Assembly (NCBI GenBank): GCA_026967495.1
Contig: CP114060.1
Coordinates: 1,922,001-1,986,000, forward strand
DNA: 64,000 nucleotides
Source: Rouxiella badensis
Lineage (GTDB): Bacteria; Pseudomonadota; Gammaproteobacteria; Enterobacterales; Enterobacteriaceae
Direction of reading: 5' to 3'
Shown here: one piece after another, positions 8,801 through 18,404 of the stretch
How positions within the stretch are numbered: position 1 is the first letter of the stretch
Layout of the letters: each line of letters starts with the position of its first letter
The notes under the pieces: model-generated
Told to the model about the DNA's origin: nothing
The model's database searches: none
What the model saw: only the letters and a program-made list of their open reading frames with translations
Program-made: the position numbers and the translations under genes

Positions 8801-8822
8801 TTGGCATGTTTCCTGCTATATT
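8801..8822 (+). promoter_or_regulatory. overlapping sigma-54 and sigma-70 promoters of glmY
   Basis: TTGGCATGTTTCCTGCT has the sigma-54 GG (8803-8804) and GC (8815-8816) exactly ten bases apart. The same DNA carries an extended -10 element for sigma-70, TGCTATATT (8814-8822). Both would start at about 8828-8829. Overlapping sigma-54/sigma-70 promoters sharing a start site are known for E. coli glmY. Confidence 0.85.
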
Positions 8823-8828
8823 ACTCGC

Positions 8829-9036
8829 GGTTGCTCATTCACCCCGTTATAAATGCCTCTGCAGGACTTTCTGCAATCTGCGCTCATAACATTAGAATGA
8901 CGCCATAGAAAAGGTGCCTATCGTTCACCAGACCGATATCGTTGCTCCGGCAATCTTATCAAGCATCGAACGACACGTTGAGTGAGGCACCACCTCTTCT
9001 GCCCTGTAGGCGATTCTTCCCGAATGCCTACAGGGC
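8829..9036 (+). ncRNA. glmY: small RNA GlmY
   Basis: Between its promoter and glrK, in the position known from E. coli. The 5' end reads GGTTGCTCATTCACC, close to E. coli GlmY (AGTGGCTCATTCACC). The first domain folds as a nested stem: TCATTC with GAATGA, inside it GTTAT with ATAAC, and an inner TGCAG/CTGCA hairpin. A perfect 11-bp hairpin closes the region (GCCCTGTAGGC 9001-9011 with GCCTACAGGGC 9026-9036). GlmY protects GlmZ by binding the adaptor RapZ and so raises GlmS for amino-sugar synthesis. The 5' end is well supported. The 3' end is approximate, since no long T run follows the last hairpin and E. coli GlmY is 184 nt. Confidence 0.8.
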
Positions 9037-9109
9037 AAACTCTCGCAGTGCTCCCTCCTTTAATTTCGACCCGGCCTCGGTTAGCATCAGCAAACAGACT
9101 GAGAGCGAG

Positions 9110-10549
9110 ATGATTTCCTTGAAAAAGTGGCGTTTATTCCCCGGATCGTTACGACAGCTGGTGCTGATGGCCTTCCTGCTGGTGCTTTTGCCGTTGCTTA
9201 TTCTGGCCTATCAGGCCTATGAGAGCCTGAATCATCTAAGCCGCCAGGCAGCCGAAATCAACCGCACCACCATTGTCGATGCGCGGCGCAGTGAATCGAT
9301 GACCAGCATTGCGCTCGAGATGGAACGTAGTTATCGGCAATACTGCGTGCTGGATGACGATACGCTGTCGACGCTCTATCAAAGCCAGCGCCGTCAATAC
9401 TCGCAAATGCTGGACGCGCACGCCTCTATTCTTCCCGACGTTCGCTATTATCAGAATTTACGCGACCTGCTGACCCAGCTCTCCTCCTTCAAGTGCCAAA
9501 ACAACAGCCCTGAACCCAACGCCTCGCGCCAGCTTGAGGAGTTTTCACGTTCCAACGCCGAGATGGTGCAGGCGACCCGTGAGGTTATCTATTCACGCGG
9601 TCAGCAGTTGCAGCACGCCATTGCCGAACGGGGCAAGTTCTTCGGTTGGCAGGCGCTGGTCCTGTTTCTGCTCAGCGGCATGCTGGTGGTGCTGTTTACG
9701 CGCATGATTATCGGGCCGGTGAAGGGCGTTGAACGGATGATCAACCGCCTCGGTGAGGGCCGTGCGCCGGGCAGCGTGGCGAGATTTCGCGGACCGCAGG
9801 AGATTCGTGCGCTGGCGACGCGTATTCACTGGCTGAGCGAACGTCTGGCCTGGTTTGAATCGCAGCGCCACGAATTTTTACGCCACATTTCCCACGAGCT
9901 AAAAACGCCGCTGGCCAGCATGCGCGAAGGCACCGAACTGCTGCGTGACGAGGTTGCCGGCCCGCTCACCGACGACCAGCGCGAAGTGGTCGCTATCCTC
10001 AATACCAGCAGTCGCCGCCTACAAACGCTCATCGAACAACTCCTCGACTACAATCGCCGACTCGCCGATGCGCCTACCGACAAAGAACAGATTAATCTTC
10101 CTGAAATCTTCACCAGCGTGGCGGCGGCACATAGTCTGACGGCGCGAAGCAAGTTGATCCATACTGAGATAAAAACGGAGGCTGCTACCTGTTGGGCCGA
10201 GTCTGTTCTATTGGTGCGGGTGCTGGATAATCTCTACTCCAATGCGGTGCACTATGGGGCCGAATCCGGTAACATTTGGCTTCATAGCTGGCAGGACGGG
10301 CCACGAACAATGATTGATGTCGCCAATACCGGCACACCTATTCCCATCGATGAGCGCGCGATGATCTTTGAGCCCTTCTTCCAGGGGAGCCAACTGCGCA
10401 AAGGTGCCGTCAAGGGCAGCGGGTTGGGGCTGAGTATCGCCAAAGACTGCATCAGGCGTATGGAAGGTGAACTGAAACTGGTTGATGTCGACTATGCCGA
10501 CGTCTGCTTTCGCATTGAGCTGCCGTCAGTCGCCGAAAAAAATAGCTGA
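9110..10549 (+). CDS. glrK: sensor histidine kinase GlrK (QseE)
   Basis: A 479-residue inner-membrane sensor. First membrane helix LVLMAFLLVLLPLLILA near residue 20, periplasmic domain to about 175, second helix ALVLFLLSGMLVVLF, then HAMP. The H-box is FLRHISHELKTPLAS with the phosphorylated His at 262. The ATPase follows (N box NLYSNAVHYGAES, then GSGLGLSIA). It phosphorylates GlrR. Start choice: ATG 9110 has only a weak GAGAGCGAG ribosome site. A TTG three codons later (9119) would give the exact E. coli N-terminus (MKKW) and His259. Longer in-frame starts overlap glmY and are rejected. First gene of glrK-qseG-glrR. Confidence 0.93.
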   Translation: MISLKKWRLFPGSLRQLVLMAFLLVLLPLLILAYQAYESLNHLSRQAAEINRTTIVDARRSESMTSIALEMERSYRQYCVLDDDTLSTLYQSQRRQYSQMLDAHASILPDVRYYQNLRDLLTQLSSFKCQNNSPEPNASRQLEEFSRSNAEMVQATREVIYSRGQQLQHAIAERGKFFGWQALVLFLLSGMLVVLFTRMIIGPVKGVERMINRLGEGRAPGSVARFRGPQEIRALATRIHWLSERLAWFESQRHEFLRHISHELKTPLASMREGTELLRDEVAGPLTDDQREVVAILNTSSRRLQTLIEQLLDYNRRLADAPTDKEQINLPEIFTSVAAAHSLTARSKLIHTEIKTEAATCWAESVLLVRVLDNLYSNAVHYGAESGNIWLHSWQDGPRTMIDVANTGTPIPIDERAMIFEPFFQGSQLRKGAVKGSGLGLSIAKDCIRRMEGELKLVDVDYADVCFRIELPSVAEKNS

Positions 10550-10562
10550 GTATAATTAACCC

Positions 10563-11330
10563 ATGCAGACAAGATTTTTATCCTTTTTTAGCCGTCTTGG
10601 CCTGATCTTCACATCCGCCCTGTTGACGCCGATGCTGCTTAGCGGCTGTGCGCGTCACCAGAGTGATGGATTATATCAACCCATTGAAGACGTTATCCCC
10701 GACAGTAAAGTGGTTGATTTCCGCATCGCGCCCTGTGAAACGCTGTGGGCGCTGGACGACAGCGCAACCCTCACCAACTCGCTGTATTGGCTGAGGGCGA
10801 TGGACTGCTCCGAACGCATGAGCACGGCGCAGGCAAATTATCAGGCCGCGCAGATCCCCTCATCAGGATGGGCTAATATCTTTAAACAGAGCATTTTAGC
10901 GGCGGGCAACGATCCCGATGTTGCGCAGCGCAGAACGTTGCTCAATAACGTCAATGATTACCGCGCCGAGATGCCGAGCGCCGTACGTCCTCTGCTGCAG
11001 CTTTGGCGTGAGCGCCAATCTTTGCAAATCGCCTTTGAAGACGAAAAAGCCCGTAACGCCCGTCAGCAAACCTCTAACGAAGCGAAAATAGAGGAAATGA
11101 GCAATCAGCAAAAGCTGCTGGAGGCGAGTCTGGCCGATACCCGACGTAAGCTGGAGAACTTGACCGACATCGAGCGACAGCTCTCGTCGCGCAAGCAGTT
11201 GCAGGGAGAATTGCCCGACAGTGACGGCGCGCCTTCATCGACGTCGACCAGCGGCAGCCGCAGCGTGACAGGAGGGAACGTGCAAGCTAAAGACACTTAC
11301 GTGCCGCCTAAAACGAATCAATTTAAATAA
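10563..11330 (+). CDS. qseG: outer-membrane lipoprotein QseG
   Basis: A 255-residue lipoprotein with lipobox LLSGC (Cys29). The middle is conserved around CETLWALDD and a YWLRAMDCSERM segment. A long charged coiled coil covers about residues 155-215 (ARNARQQTSNEAKIEEMSNQ and onward), and the C-terminal tail is Ser/Gly-rich and disordered. In E. coli the QseG lipoprotein contacts the periplasmic part of GlrK and stimulates it. It lies 13 bases after glrK and 19 before glrR, in one operon. Confidence 0.9.
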   Translation: MQTRFLSFFSRLGLIFTSALLTPMLLSGCARHQSDGLYQPIEDVIPDSKVVDFRIAPCETLWALDDSATLTNSLYWLRAMDCSERMSTAQANYQAAQIPSSGWANIFKQSILAAGNDPDVAQRRTLLNNVNDYRAEMPSAVRPLLQLWRERQSLQIAFEDEKARNARQQTSNEAKIEEMSNQQKLLEASLADTRRKLENLTDIERQLSSRKQLQGELPDSDGAPSSTSTSGSRSVTGGNVQAKDTYVPPKTNQFK

Positions 11331-11349
11331 TTAACGCGACGAGAGACTC

Positions 11350-12690
11350 ATGACCGCAAGGAGAAACGCCAGCCTGCTGCTGGTCGACGACGATCCCAGC
11401 TTATTGAAACTGCTGGGAATGCGCCTTTCAAGCGAAGGCTTTCAGGTCACGACGGCGTCGAGCGGTGAGGAAGCGCTGAAGCTGCTGCGTCGCGAACGTA
11501 TCGATCTGGTGTTGAGCGATTTGCGCATGGACGAGATGGACGGTATGGCGCTGTTCGCCGAGATTCAGAAACATCAGCCGGGAATGCCGGTGATCATTCT
11601 TACTGCCCACGGCTCTATCCCTGACGCAGTGGCGGCCACCCAGCAAGGGGTCTTTGGATTCCTGACCAAGCCGGTTGACAGAGATGCGCTTTACAAGGCT
11701 ATCGATGAGGCGCTGGCGCAATCGGCACCGGCGAGTGACGAGAGCTGGCGTGAGCAAATTGTCACGCGAAGTCCTGTGATGCTGAGGCTCCTGGAGCAGG
11801 CCAAGATGGTGGCCCAGTCAGACGTCAGCCTGTTGATTAATGGACAGAGCGGCACCGGTAAAGAGGTGCTGGCGCAGGCGATTCATCGCACCAGCCCGCG
11901 TGGCAAAAAGGCTTTTATTGCCATCAACTGTGGTGCGCTGCCCGAACAACTGCTGGAGTCTGAGCTGTTTGGCCATGCCAAAGGCGCGTTTACCGGCGCG
12001 GTGAGCAGCCGTGAAGGATTGTTTCAGGCGGCGGACGGCGGCACGCTTTTTCTTGATGAAATCGGTGATATGCCGCTGCCTTTACAGGTCAAGCTGCTGC
12101 GAGTTCTGCAGGAACGTAAGGTGCGTCCGCTCGGCAGCAATCACGATATCGACGTTAACGTGCGTATTATTTCGGCCACCCACCGCGATCTGCCCAAGGC
12201 GATGGAGAAGGGCGAGTTTCGTGAGGATCTGTTCTATCGCCTCAACGTGGTCAACCTCAAGCTGCCTGCGTTGAATGAACGTGCGGAAGATATTCCCCTG
12301 TTGGCGAATCATCTGCTGCGAGAGGCTGCGCGTCGTCATAAGCCTTTCGTTCGCAGCTTTTCAACAGACGCGATGAAGCGCCTGATGGCGGCGAGCTGGC
12401 CGGGCAACGTGCGCCAGTTGGTTAACGTTATCGAGCAGTGCGTGGCGCTGACTTCCGCACCGGTGATTAGCGAGGCGTTGGTCGAACAGGCACTGGAAGG
12501 CGAAAATACGGCGCTACCGACTTTCGTCGAGGCGCGTAACACCTTTGAACTGCATTATTTACGTAAGCTGTTACAGATTACACGCGGCAATGTGACGCAG
12601 GCTGCGAGAATAGCGGGGCGCAACCGCACCGAGTTCTATAAGCTGCTCTCAAGACATGAACTTGAAGCCAATGACTTTAAAGAGTCATAG
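11350..12690 (+). CDS. glrR: sigma-54 response regulator GlrR (QseF)
   Basis: 446 residues in three domains. The receiver (1-120) has acidic pocket DDD13-15, phospho-acceptor Asp57 and Lys in FLTKPVD. The AAA+ domain has Walker A GQSGTGKE from 165, sigma-54 contact loop GAFTGA 212-217 and Walker B GGTLFLDEIGD. The C-terminal Fis-type helix-turn-helix reads GNVTQAARIAGRNRTEFYKLL. It activates the sigma-54 promoter of glmY, whose operators are present upstream of this same cluster. Phosphorylated by GlrK. Confidence 0.95.
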   Translation: MTARRNASLLLVDDDPSLLKLLGMRLSSEGFQVTTASSGEEALKLLRRERIDLVLSDLRMDEMDGMALFAEIQKHQPGMPVIILTAHGSIPDAVAATQQGVFGFLTKPVDRDALYKAIDEALAQSAPASDESWREQIVTRSPVMLRLLEQAKMVAQSDVSLLINGQSGTGKEVLAQAIHRTSPRGKKAFIAINCGALPEQLLESELFGHAKGAFTGAVSSREGLFQAADGGTLFLDEIGDMPLPLQVKLLRVLQERKVRPLGSNHDIDVNVRIISATHRDLPKAMEKGEFREDLFYRLNVVNLKLPALNERAEDIPLLANHLLREAARRHKPFVRSFSTDAMKRLMAASWPGNVRQLVNVIEQCVALTSAPVISEALVEQALEGENTALPTFVEARNTFELHYLRKLLQITRGNVTQAARIAGRNRTEFYKLLSRHELEANDFKES

Positions 12691-12854
12691 CCGATTTAAA
12701 GAGTCAAAGAGAATTAGGACGCCGCCGTTATCCCAAGGGTGACGGGAATATGATACTTTATGCGCCTGCTGGTGCCTTGAGCACCTAAAAGCTAAGAATT
12801 AAATCTTGCCGCTGCCTCTAAAGCATGGGCAAACGAACGATAAAAGGGCCTGCC

Positions 12855-13193
12855 ATGAAAAAGATTGACGCAATTATTAAACCATTCAAGCTGGATGATG
12901 TGCGTGAAGCACTGGCTGAAGTGGGTATCACCGGGATGACCGTGACTGAAGTGAAAGGCTTTGGTCGTCAGAAAGGCCACACGGAGCTATACCGTGGTGC
13001 TGAGTACATGGTCGATTTCCTGCCTAAAGTTAAAATCGAGATCGTTGTGGCTGACGATATCGTGGACACCTGCGTGGAAACCATCATGACCACCGCGCAG
13101 ACCGGCAAAATTGGTGACGGTAAGATTTTCGTATTCGACATCGCGAACGTGGTTCGTATCCGTACCGGCGAACAGGACGAAGAGGCTATCTAA
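12855..13193 (+). CDS. glnB: nitrogen regulatory PII protein GlnB
   Basis: 112 residues, the standard PII length. It carries the T-loop with uridylylated Tyr51 (GHTELYRGAEY) and the C-loop signature (TGKIGDGKIFV). Cytosolic trimer that signals nitrogen and 2-oxoglutarate status to GlnE and NtrB. An in-frame ATG ten codons upstream is not used in the family; the MKKIDAIIKPFKLDDV start fits. It follows glrR by 164 bases, in which the element TTTAAAGAGTCA occurs twice across the glrR stop, with no gene. Confidence 0.96.
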   Translation: MKKIDAIIKPFKLDDVREALAEVGITGMTVTEVKGFGRQKGHTELYRGAEYMVDFLPKVKIEIVVADDIVDTCVETIMTTAQTGKIGDGKIFVFDIANVVRIRTGEQDEEAI

Positions 13194-13204
13194 GCGCTCT
13201 TTGC

Positions 13205-13235
13205 GGGCTGGTCGTCACCGACCGGCCCCCGTTTT
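13205..13235 (+). terminator. glnB terminator
   Basis: GGCTGGTCG pairs with CGACCGGCC around a four-base loop, followed by CCCGTTTTC. Confidence 0.75.
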
Positions 13236-13284
13236 CTGCTCGCAGACCCTTTCATCGCCTCCGGCTGTTCAGCCCTGAACTCGC

Positions 13285-14475
13285 CTATAAAACCTTATGT
13301 GGGCCAAAGCATTCGTAGTGAATGTTGGCAGCGTCAATGCCTGTTTCAATCAGTTGGCGTGCGGCAAACTGCATGAAACCGACAGGACCACAAAGATAGA
13401 ACTGCATTCCGGCAGGCACCAGACGGTCTTTTATCGCCGAAAGGTCGAGCAAGCCTTTATGCTGATAGTCCTCGCCCGGCCTGTCTTGTTCGTCAGGATG
13501 CTGATACCAGACCTGCGTTTCCAGCAGCGGCAACTCCTTCTCTAAACCCTTCACTTCGTCGGCAAAGGCGTGCACCTGGCCGTTTTCTGCGGCGTGGATC
13601 CATTGAATTGGTGCCCGATGATGCTGTGCCGCCAGCTGGTTGAGCATGCTCAGCATCGGGGTTTGGCCAACGCCAGCTGAGATAAGCGCGACGGGGGTCT
13701 GCGGAGTCACGTCGAGACAGAAATCGCCGTGCGGCGGCGTGAGACAGACCCTATCGCCCACCTGCGCCTGCTGATGCAGGTAGTTGGAGACCAGACCATG
13801 GGACTCCCGTTTCACCGCAATACGATAGGTTTTGCCGTTCGGGGACTGGGTCAGCGAATACTGGCGAATTTCCTGATTCTCAAACTTTTCACTCTGCACG
13901 TAAACCGACAGGTACTGACCGGCCTTGAATCCGGCGACCGGCAAATTATCGACCGGCTCCAGCTCAAAACTGGTTATCAGTGAACTCTGTGGTTTTTCTC
14001 TTTGATGCGAAACGCACGGGTGCCTGTCCAACCACCGGTTTGATCGGCGCTGTTCTGATAGAGGGCGGATTCGCGCTGAATAAACACTTCTGCCAGGACG
14101 CCGTAGGCTTTTCCCCAGGCATCCAGCACCTCCTGACCCGGAACTCAGCAACTCGTCCAGCGTTGCTAATAGATGAGTGCCCACCGCCTGATATTGTTCA
14201 GGCTGAATGTTCAGGCTGGTGTGTTTCTGTGCGATGCGCTCGACGGCGGGAAGCAGCGCGGCAAGATTCTCAATATTGGTCGCATAGGCGCAGATGGCGT
14301 CAAACAGCGCCTGGCGTTGGTCACCGTTACGCTGGTTACTCATGTTAAACGTGTCTTTTAGTTCGGGATGATGCGTGAAAAGTCGGTCATAAAAATGTGC
14401 GGTGAGTTTCGGGCCGGTAGCGGTAAGAAGGGGAAGGGTAGATTTGACGATAGCGATAGTTTGACTGTCAAGCAT
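13285..14475 (-). CDS. hmp: flavohaemoglobin, nitric oxide dioxygenase (two compensating frameshifts)
   Basis: About 396 residues, as in E. coli. The globin domain (1-140) has proximal haem His85 in AQKHTS. FAD and NAD domains follow (QEIRQYSLT, SAGVGQTPMLSML) and the end is HYECFGPHKVL. Hmp oxidises nitric oxide to nitrate using NAD(P)H and oxygen. About 45 codons are read out of frame between an apparent extra A at 14142-14143 and an apparent missing T in the run 13993-13997. Correcting both restores the normal SPGQEVLDAWGKAYG and the FRIKEKKPQSSLIT passages. The start at 14475 has AGGAG six bases upstream. Divergent from glyA, with an NsrR operator between. Confidence 0.92.
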   Translation of the reverse strand: MLDSQTIAIVKSTLPLLTATGPKLTAHFYDRLFTHHPELKDTFNMSNQRNGDQRQALFDAICAYATNIENLAALLPAVERIAQKHTSLNIQPEQYQAVGTHLLATLDELLSSGSGGAGCLGKSLRRPGRSVYSARIRPLSEQRRSNRWLDRHPCVSHQREKPQSSLITSFELEPVDNLPVAGFKAGQYLSVYVQSEKFENQEIRQYSLTQSPNGKTYRIAVKRESHGLVSNYLHQQAQVGDRVCLTPPHGDFCLDVTPQTPVALISAGVGQTPMLSMLNQLAAQHHRAPIQWIHAAENGQVHAFADEVKGLEKELPLLETQVWYQHPDEQDRPGEDYQHKGLLDLSAIKDRLVPAGMQFYLCGPVGFMQFAARQLIETGIDAANIHYECFGPHKVL

Positions 14476-14556
14476 GAAGAGCTCCTGAGGGCACGGTCCA
14501 ATGGCGTTAAGCCACTTTTCGGTTGAATGTTTCACGGTTAAAAATCGTTAAACTTA

Positions 14557-14579
14557 AAGATGTATTTTAAATGCATGTT
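14557..14579. promoter_or_regulatory. NsrR operator of hmp
   Basis: A 23-base near-palindrome, AAGATGTATTT-T-AAATGCATGTT, matching the 11-1-11 NsrR motif known at E. coli hmp (AAGATGCATTT half-sites). It lies 82 bases upstream of the hmp start, so hmp is probably repressed by NsrR until nitric oxide destroys its Fe-S cluster. Confidence 0.85.
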
Positions 14580-14737
14580 ATTACCGGGGCCGTAGTTTGT
14601 AAATACCCTTAGAAATTAAAAGGAGAAGCAGCACGCTGCGTGCTGGCTCACAAAGCTGAAATATTTGCATGCAAGAATGAAGAAAAGTCCCTTGAACGGG
14701 CTTTGTGTATCTCAGATCAAAGCCTTGCCCCAGCTGA

Positions 14738-14753
14738 AGCCAATCGTTTGCTT
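14738..14753 (+). promoter_or_regulatory. possible PurR box upstream of glyA
   Basis: AGCCAATCGTTTGCTT resembles the PurR operator (ACGCAAACGTTTGCGT), with the core AATCGTTTGC intact. glyA is a known PurR target in E. coli. Support is from motif and position only. Confidence 0.5.
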
Positions 14754-14805
14754 AAAAACCTGCGACTGAGACTATGCCAAGGGGGTAAAAACAGTTTACA
14801 CTGTT

Positions 14806-14833
14806 GCCCAGAACCCATCTGGGGCGTTTTTTT
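14806..14833 (+). terminator. terminator-like hairpin in the glyA leader
   Basis: CCCAGA-ACCCA-TCTGGG followed by GCG and seven T residues has the form of an intrinsic terminator. It ends only 15 bases before the glyA ribosome-binding site. It could attenuate glyA, or end a transcript coming from upstream. Confidence 0.55.
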
Positions 14834-14858
14834 AAGTTTGTTGAGTCAGGAGATGCAG

Positions 14859-16113
<1,255 letters not shown>

Positions 16114-16135
16114 TCTTCCTGCTTTTTGCCTGAAA

Positions 16136-16162
16136 AACCACGTCCCCGGACGTGGTTTTTTT
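16136..16162 (+). terminator. glyA terminator
   Basis: AACCACGTCC pairs with GGACGTGGTT over a two-base gap and runs into seven T residues. Confidence 0.9.
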
Positions 16163-16244
16163 ATGGCCGATTTTTTATATTCAGGCTTCCCGCAGTGTAA
16201 TCCGGCGTTTTCTCCCTATCATTCAATAGTTCTGTCGAAGCAGG

Positions 16245-17526
16245 CTAATGCGCCTCCAGCAATGAGCGAATTCTCTTTCTTTCTTCCTTGGTCAGCGGCA
16301 GCTGGGTAAAAATAATCAGCGGATCGGCGTCGATAGTCTGCGTGGGGTAAGGGGTCACTATCATCGCAACGCCGCTCGGCGCACCCTGTTGATGAAAATC
16401 ATCCAGCGTCTGGTATTTGATATTCAAAGGTATCAGTGTCGCCTCACGAATCTGTTGCTCTACCGCCTGTTCAAGTTCCGCATCAGCGTCGGTCAGCAGC
16501 AGGATCTGCTTCTCCTGCAATGCGTTGCCCTGCATGAGCCAGGCGCCAAAAATGACCGCCACCAAGCCGACTTCCTCATCGGAAAAGGTTATCTGATAAG
16601 CGTCTTTGAAACCTTCCAGCGCGTCGCGGGTGGTGCGCATCAAGCGCGGGTACATGCGATTGACCTCGTCCTGCATCTGGCTGTCCACGGTGATAGCAAA
16701 ACGGCAGCGTTCAATCGCCGGCCCCAGATGGGCAAATAGCTGACTTATCAGCCCCTCGTAACTGCTAAATCTCATACCTGAGACGTCTTGAAAATGCGCC
16801 ACCAGTTCTTCAATCTCGCGCATCAGTTTTCGGTCTTCGTCCGACCCCGAACTTTCATAGCTGTGATTTTTAATCAGCCTCAGCAGCAGCGTAATGAAGT
16901 CGCGTTCACATTCGGCAATAGGTTCGGCGCACAGGGTTTGAAGCTTGTCGAACACCAGTGAGGCCGCGATATATTCCGGTTTGTCGTGCAGCCACAAACG
17001 TTGCTGGTCGGTGAATTCAAGCTGCGTCGGGCTGATATTCTGCCACAGGCAAATCTGCAAAAAGAGGCGCAGGAACTGTTCATCGCGTCCGGTGAACTCA
17101 CGGTTCAACTGCTGACTCAGACGCTCGATAATTCGGGGGAATTGCTCCTCATAGTGGACATTATCGACGTTGGGCATTTGGCTGAGGAGCTGCTTTAACT
17201 GCGGGGAGAAACGGCGGTTAACAAAATCTGGGCTACTGCGTATTGCTCGCCGCAGGCCGTCAATCAGGCAGATGCGCTTATCCAGAAGGCTGCCATATAG
17301 CTGACAATGCTGTTCGCCGGTCACGATGATTTCCAGCCGATGCAGGCGCTGAACGTCGGCCGATAGCTGCGCTATATCCTTCTGCGTAGTCGGTAGGTCC
17401 ACACCGTTGATTTGACCGACGTTCTCCAGTTGTACCGCCTCTAACGGCGCATACAGCATCAACAATAGATTGCAGCGACGTTGTTGAGCTGAGAGCCTCA
17501 GGCACAGGGGAGGTGTCCAGGCTCAT
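16245..17526 (-). CDS. csiE: CsiE, PRD-domain protein (one frameshift near the start)
   Basis: About 427 residues when read through (E. coli CsiE 426). Two PTS-regulation-like domains can be seen; the second contains MYPRLMRTTRDALEGF and FSDEEVGLVAVIFGAWLMQ, nearly identical to E. coli. In E. coli the gene is induced in stationary phase; its role is unclear. After MSLDTSPVPEALS the frame changes near 17487: removing one base gives LSQQRRCNLLLMLYAP, matching the E. coli PQRRCQILLTLF passage. Without correction the protein would start about 20 codons later. Convergent with glyA. Confidence 0.88.
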
Positions 17527-17671
17527 ATCACCTTCTGTATTCGCATTATTGAAAATTCTTCAATAGCATAGCAAACCATTGCTGTTTCAACGCGGTACGG
17601 CGCGGGCTTTTACACCGGCTTACAACTCAGATCACAGATATTTATCGTGAGTAGCTTATTTGCTTTGTTTT

Positions 17672-17694
17672 AAAATGTTACTTTATAACAAATT
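17672..17694. promoter_or_regulatory. candidate Zur (zinc) operator
   Basis: The core TGTTA-CTTTA-TAACA (17676-17690) matches the arms of the Zur box (TGTTATANTATAACA) perfectly, and the AAA before it also fits; 17 of 22 defined positions agree over the 23-base motif. It lies 54 bases upstream of the DUF1007 gene start, so the metal-transport pair is probably switched on by zinc shortage. Confidence 0.65.
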
Positions 17695-17747
17695 TTGTGA
17701 GTTATTGGTTTTCGGACACCCTTTTGGAACAGCAAAAATCGCGCCCG

Positions 17748-18404
17748 ATGAAAAAATATCATGCCCTGAAAACAGCCTGTCGACTAACAGGCATTGCGCT
17801 ATTAGCGGCCGTCTCGACGTCTGTGTTTGCGCATCCGCACAGTTTTATCGATATGCAAACGACTCTGGTGACCCGCGACAAAAATTTAATTGGCCTGAAA
17901 ATGGTCTGGACGATGGACGAGATTACCTCCGCCGACCTGTTGTATGACGCAGGCAAGGCAACACCGGACTCCGTAGTGTGGAAGAAACTGGCGGCAGAGG
18001 TCATGGCGCGCGTGATGGCTCAACATTATTTCACCAATGTCTATCGCGACGGCAAGCCGGTTAACTATATGCGTCTGCCGAGCGAATATACCCTCTCGCG
18101 CAGCGGCGACAAGGCGGTGCTGGAGTTTGTTATTCCGTTGGCCGAGCCTGCGCCATTAGCGGGCAAGCCGCTGCTGATTTCCACCTTCGACCCAAGCTAT
18201 TTTGTCGATATGACCTACAAGGGCGCACAGGCGTTGCATCTTCCGGCTGACGCGGCGGCGGCGTGTAAAATTTCGCTGTTTACCCCGGCCCCCAACGCGT
18301 CGCTGCAGGCCTACGCCTTATCGCTGGATAAGGCCGATGCGCCGCCGGAAGACATGGATCTTGGCCAGCAGTTTGCACAAAAGGTAACGCTTCAATGTCA
18401 GTAA
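17748..18404 (+). CDS. DUF1007 family periplasmic protein, probable metal-uptake partner
   Basis: 218 residues with a signal peptide (basic MKKYHALKTACR, hydrophobic LTGIALLAAVSTS, cleavage after VFA). The mature N-terminus is HPHSFIDM, a His-X-His metal-ligand candidate exposed by signal cleavage, as is typical of the family. The C-terminal part has two cysteines. The family (COG3683) usually pairs with an RcnA/NiCoT-like permease, here overlapping its stop. An in-frame start 17 codons earlier would spoil the signal peptide. Zinc rather than nickel is suggested by the Zur-like box; that is inference. Confidence 0.82.
   Translation: MKKYHALKTACRLTGIALLAAVSTSVFAHPHSFIDMQTTLVTRDKNLIGLKMVWTMDEITSADLLYDAGKATPDSVVWKKLAAEVMARVMAQHYFTNVYRDGKPVNYMRLPSEYTLSRSGDKAVLEFVIPLAEPAPLAGKPLLISTFDPSYFVDMTYKGAQALHLPADAAAACKISLFTPAPNASLQAYALSLDKADAPPEDMDLGQQFAQKVTLQCQ

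Noticed and set aside
8942..9109. 56-codon N-terminal extension of glrK
   Set aside because: It would run through the structured GlmY RNA and precede a good membrane helix with unrelated residues; family members begin near MKRW.
13285..14475. hmp as a novel flavohaemoglobin with an unusual linker
   Set aside because: The odd linker is normal Hmp sequence read out of frame between two opposite one-base errors.
14520..14540. MetR site TGAA-N3-TTCA near the hmp start
   Set aside because: MetR sites need a five-base spacer (TGAA-N5-TTCA); this one has three.
14640..14858. Extended N-terminus of glyA
   Set aside because: The extension crosses the terminator-like hairpin and the PurR-like site; SHMT begins at MLKREMN with AGGAG at the right distance.
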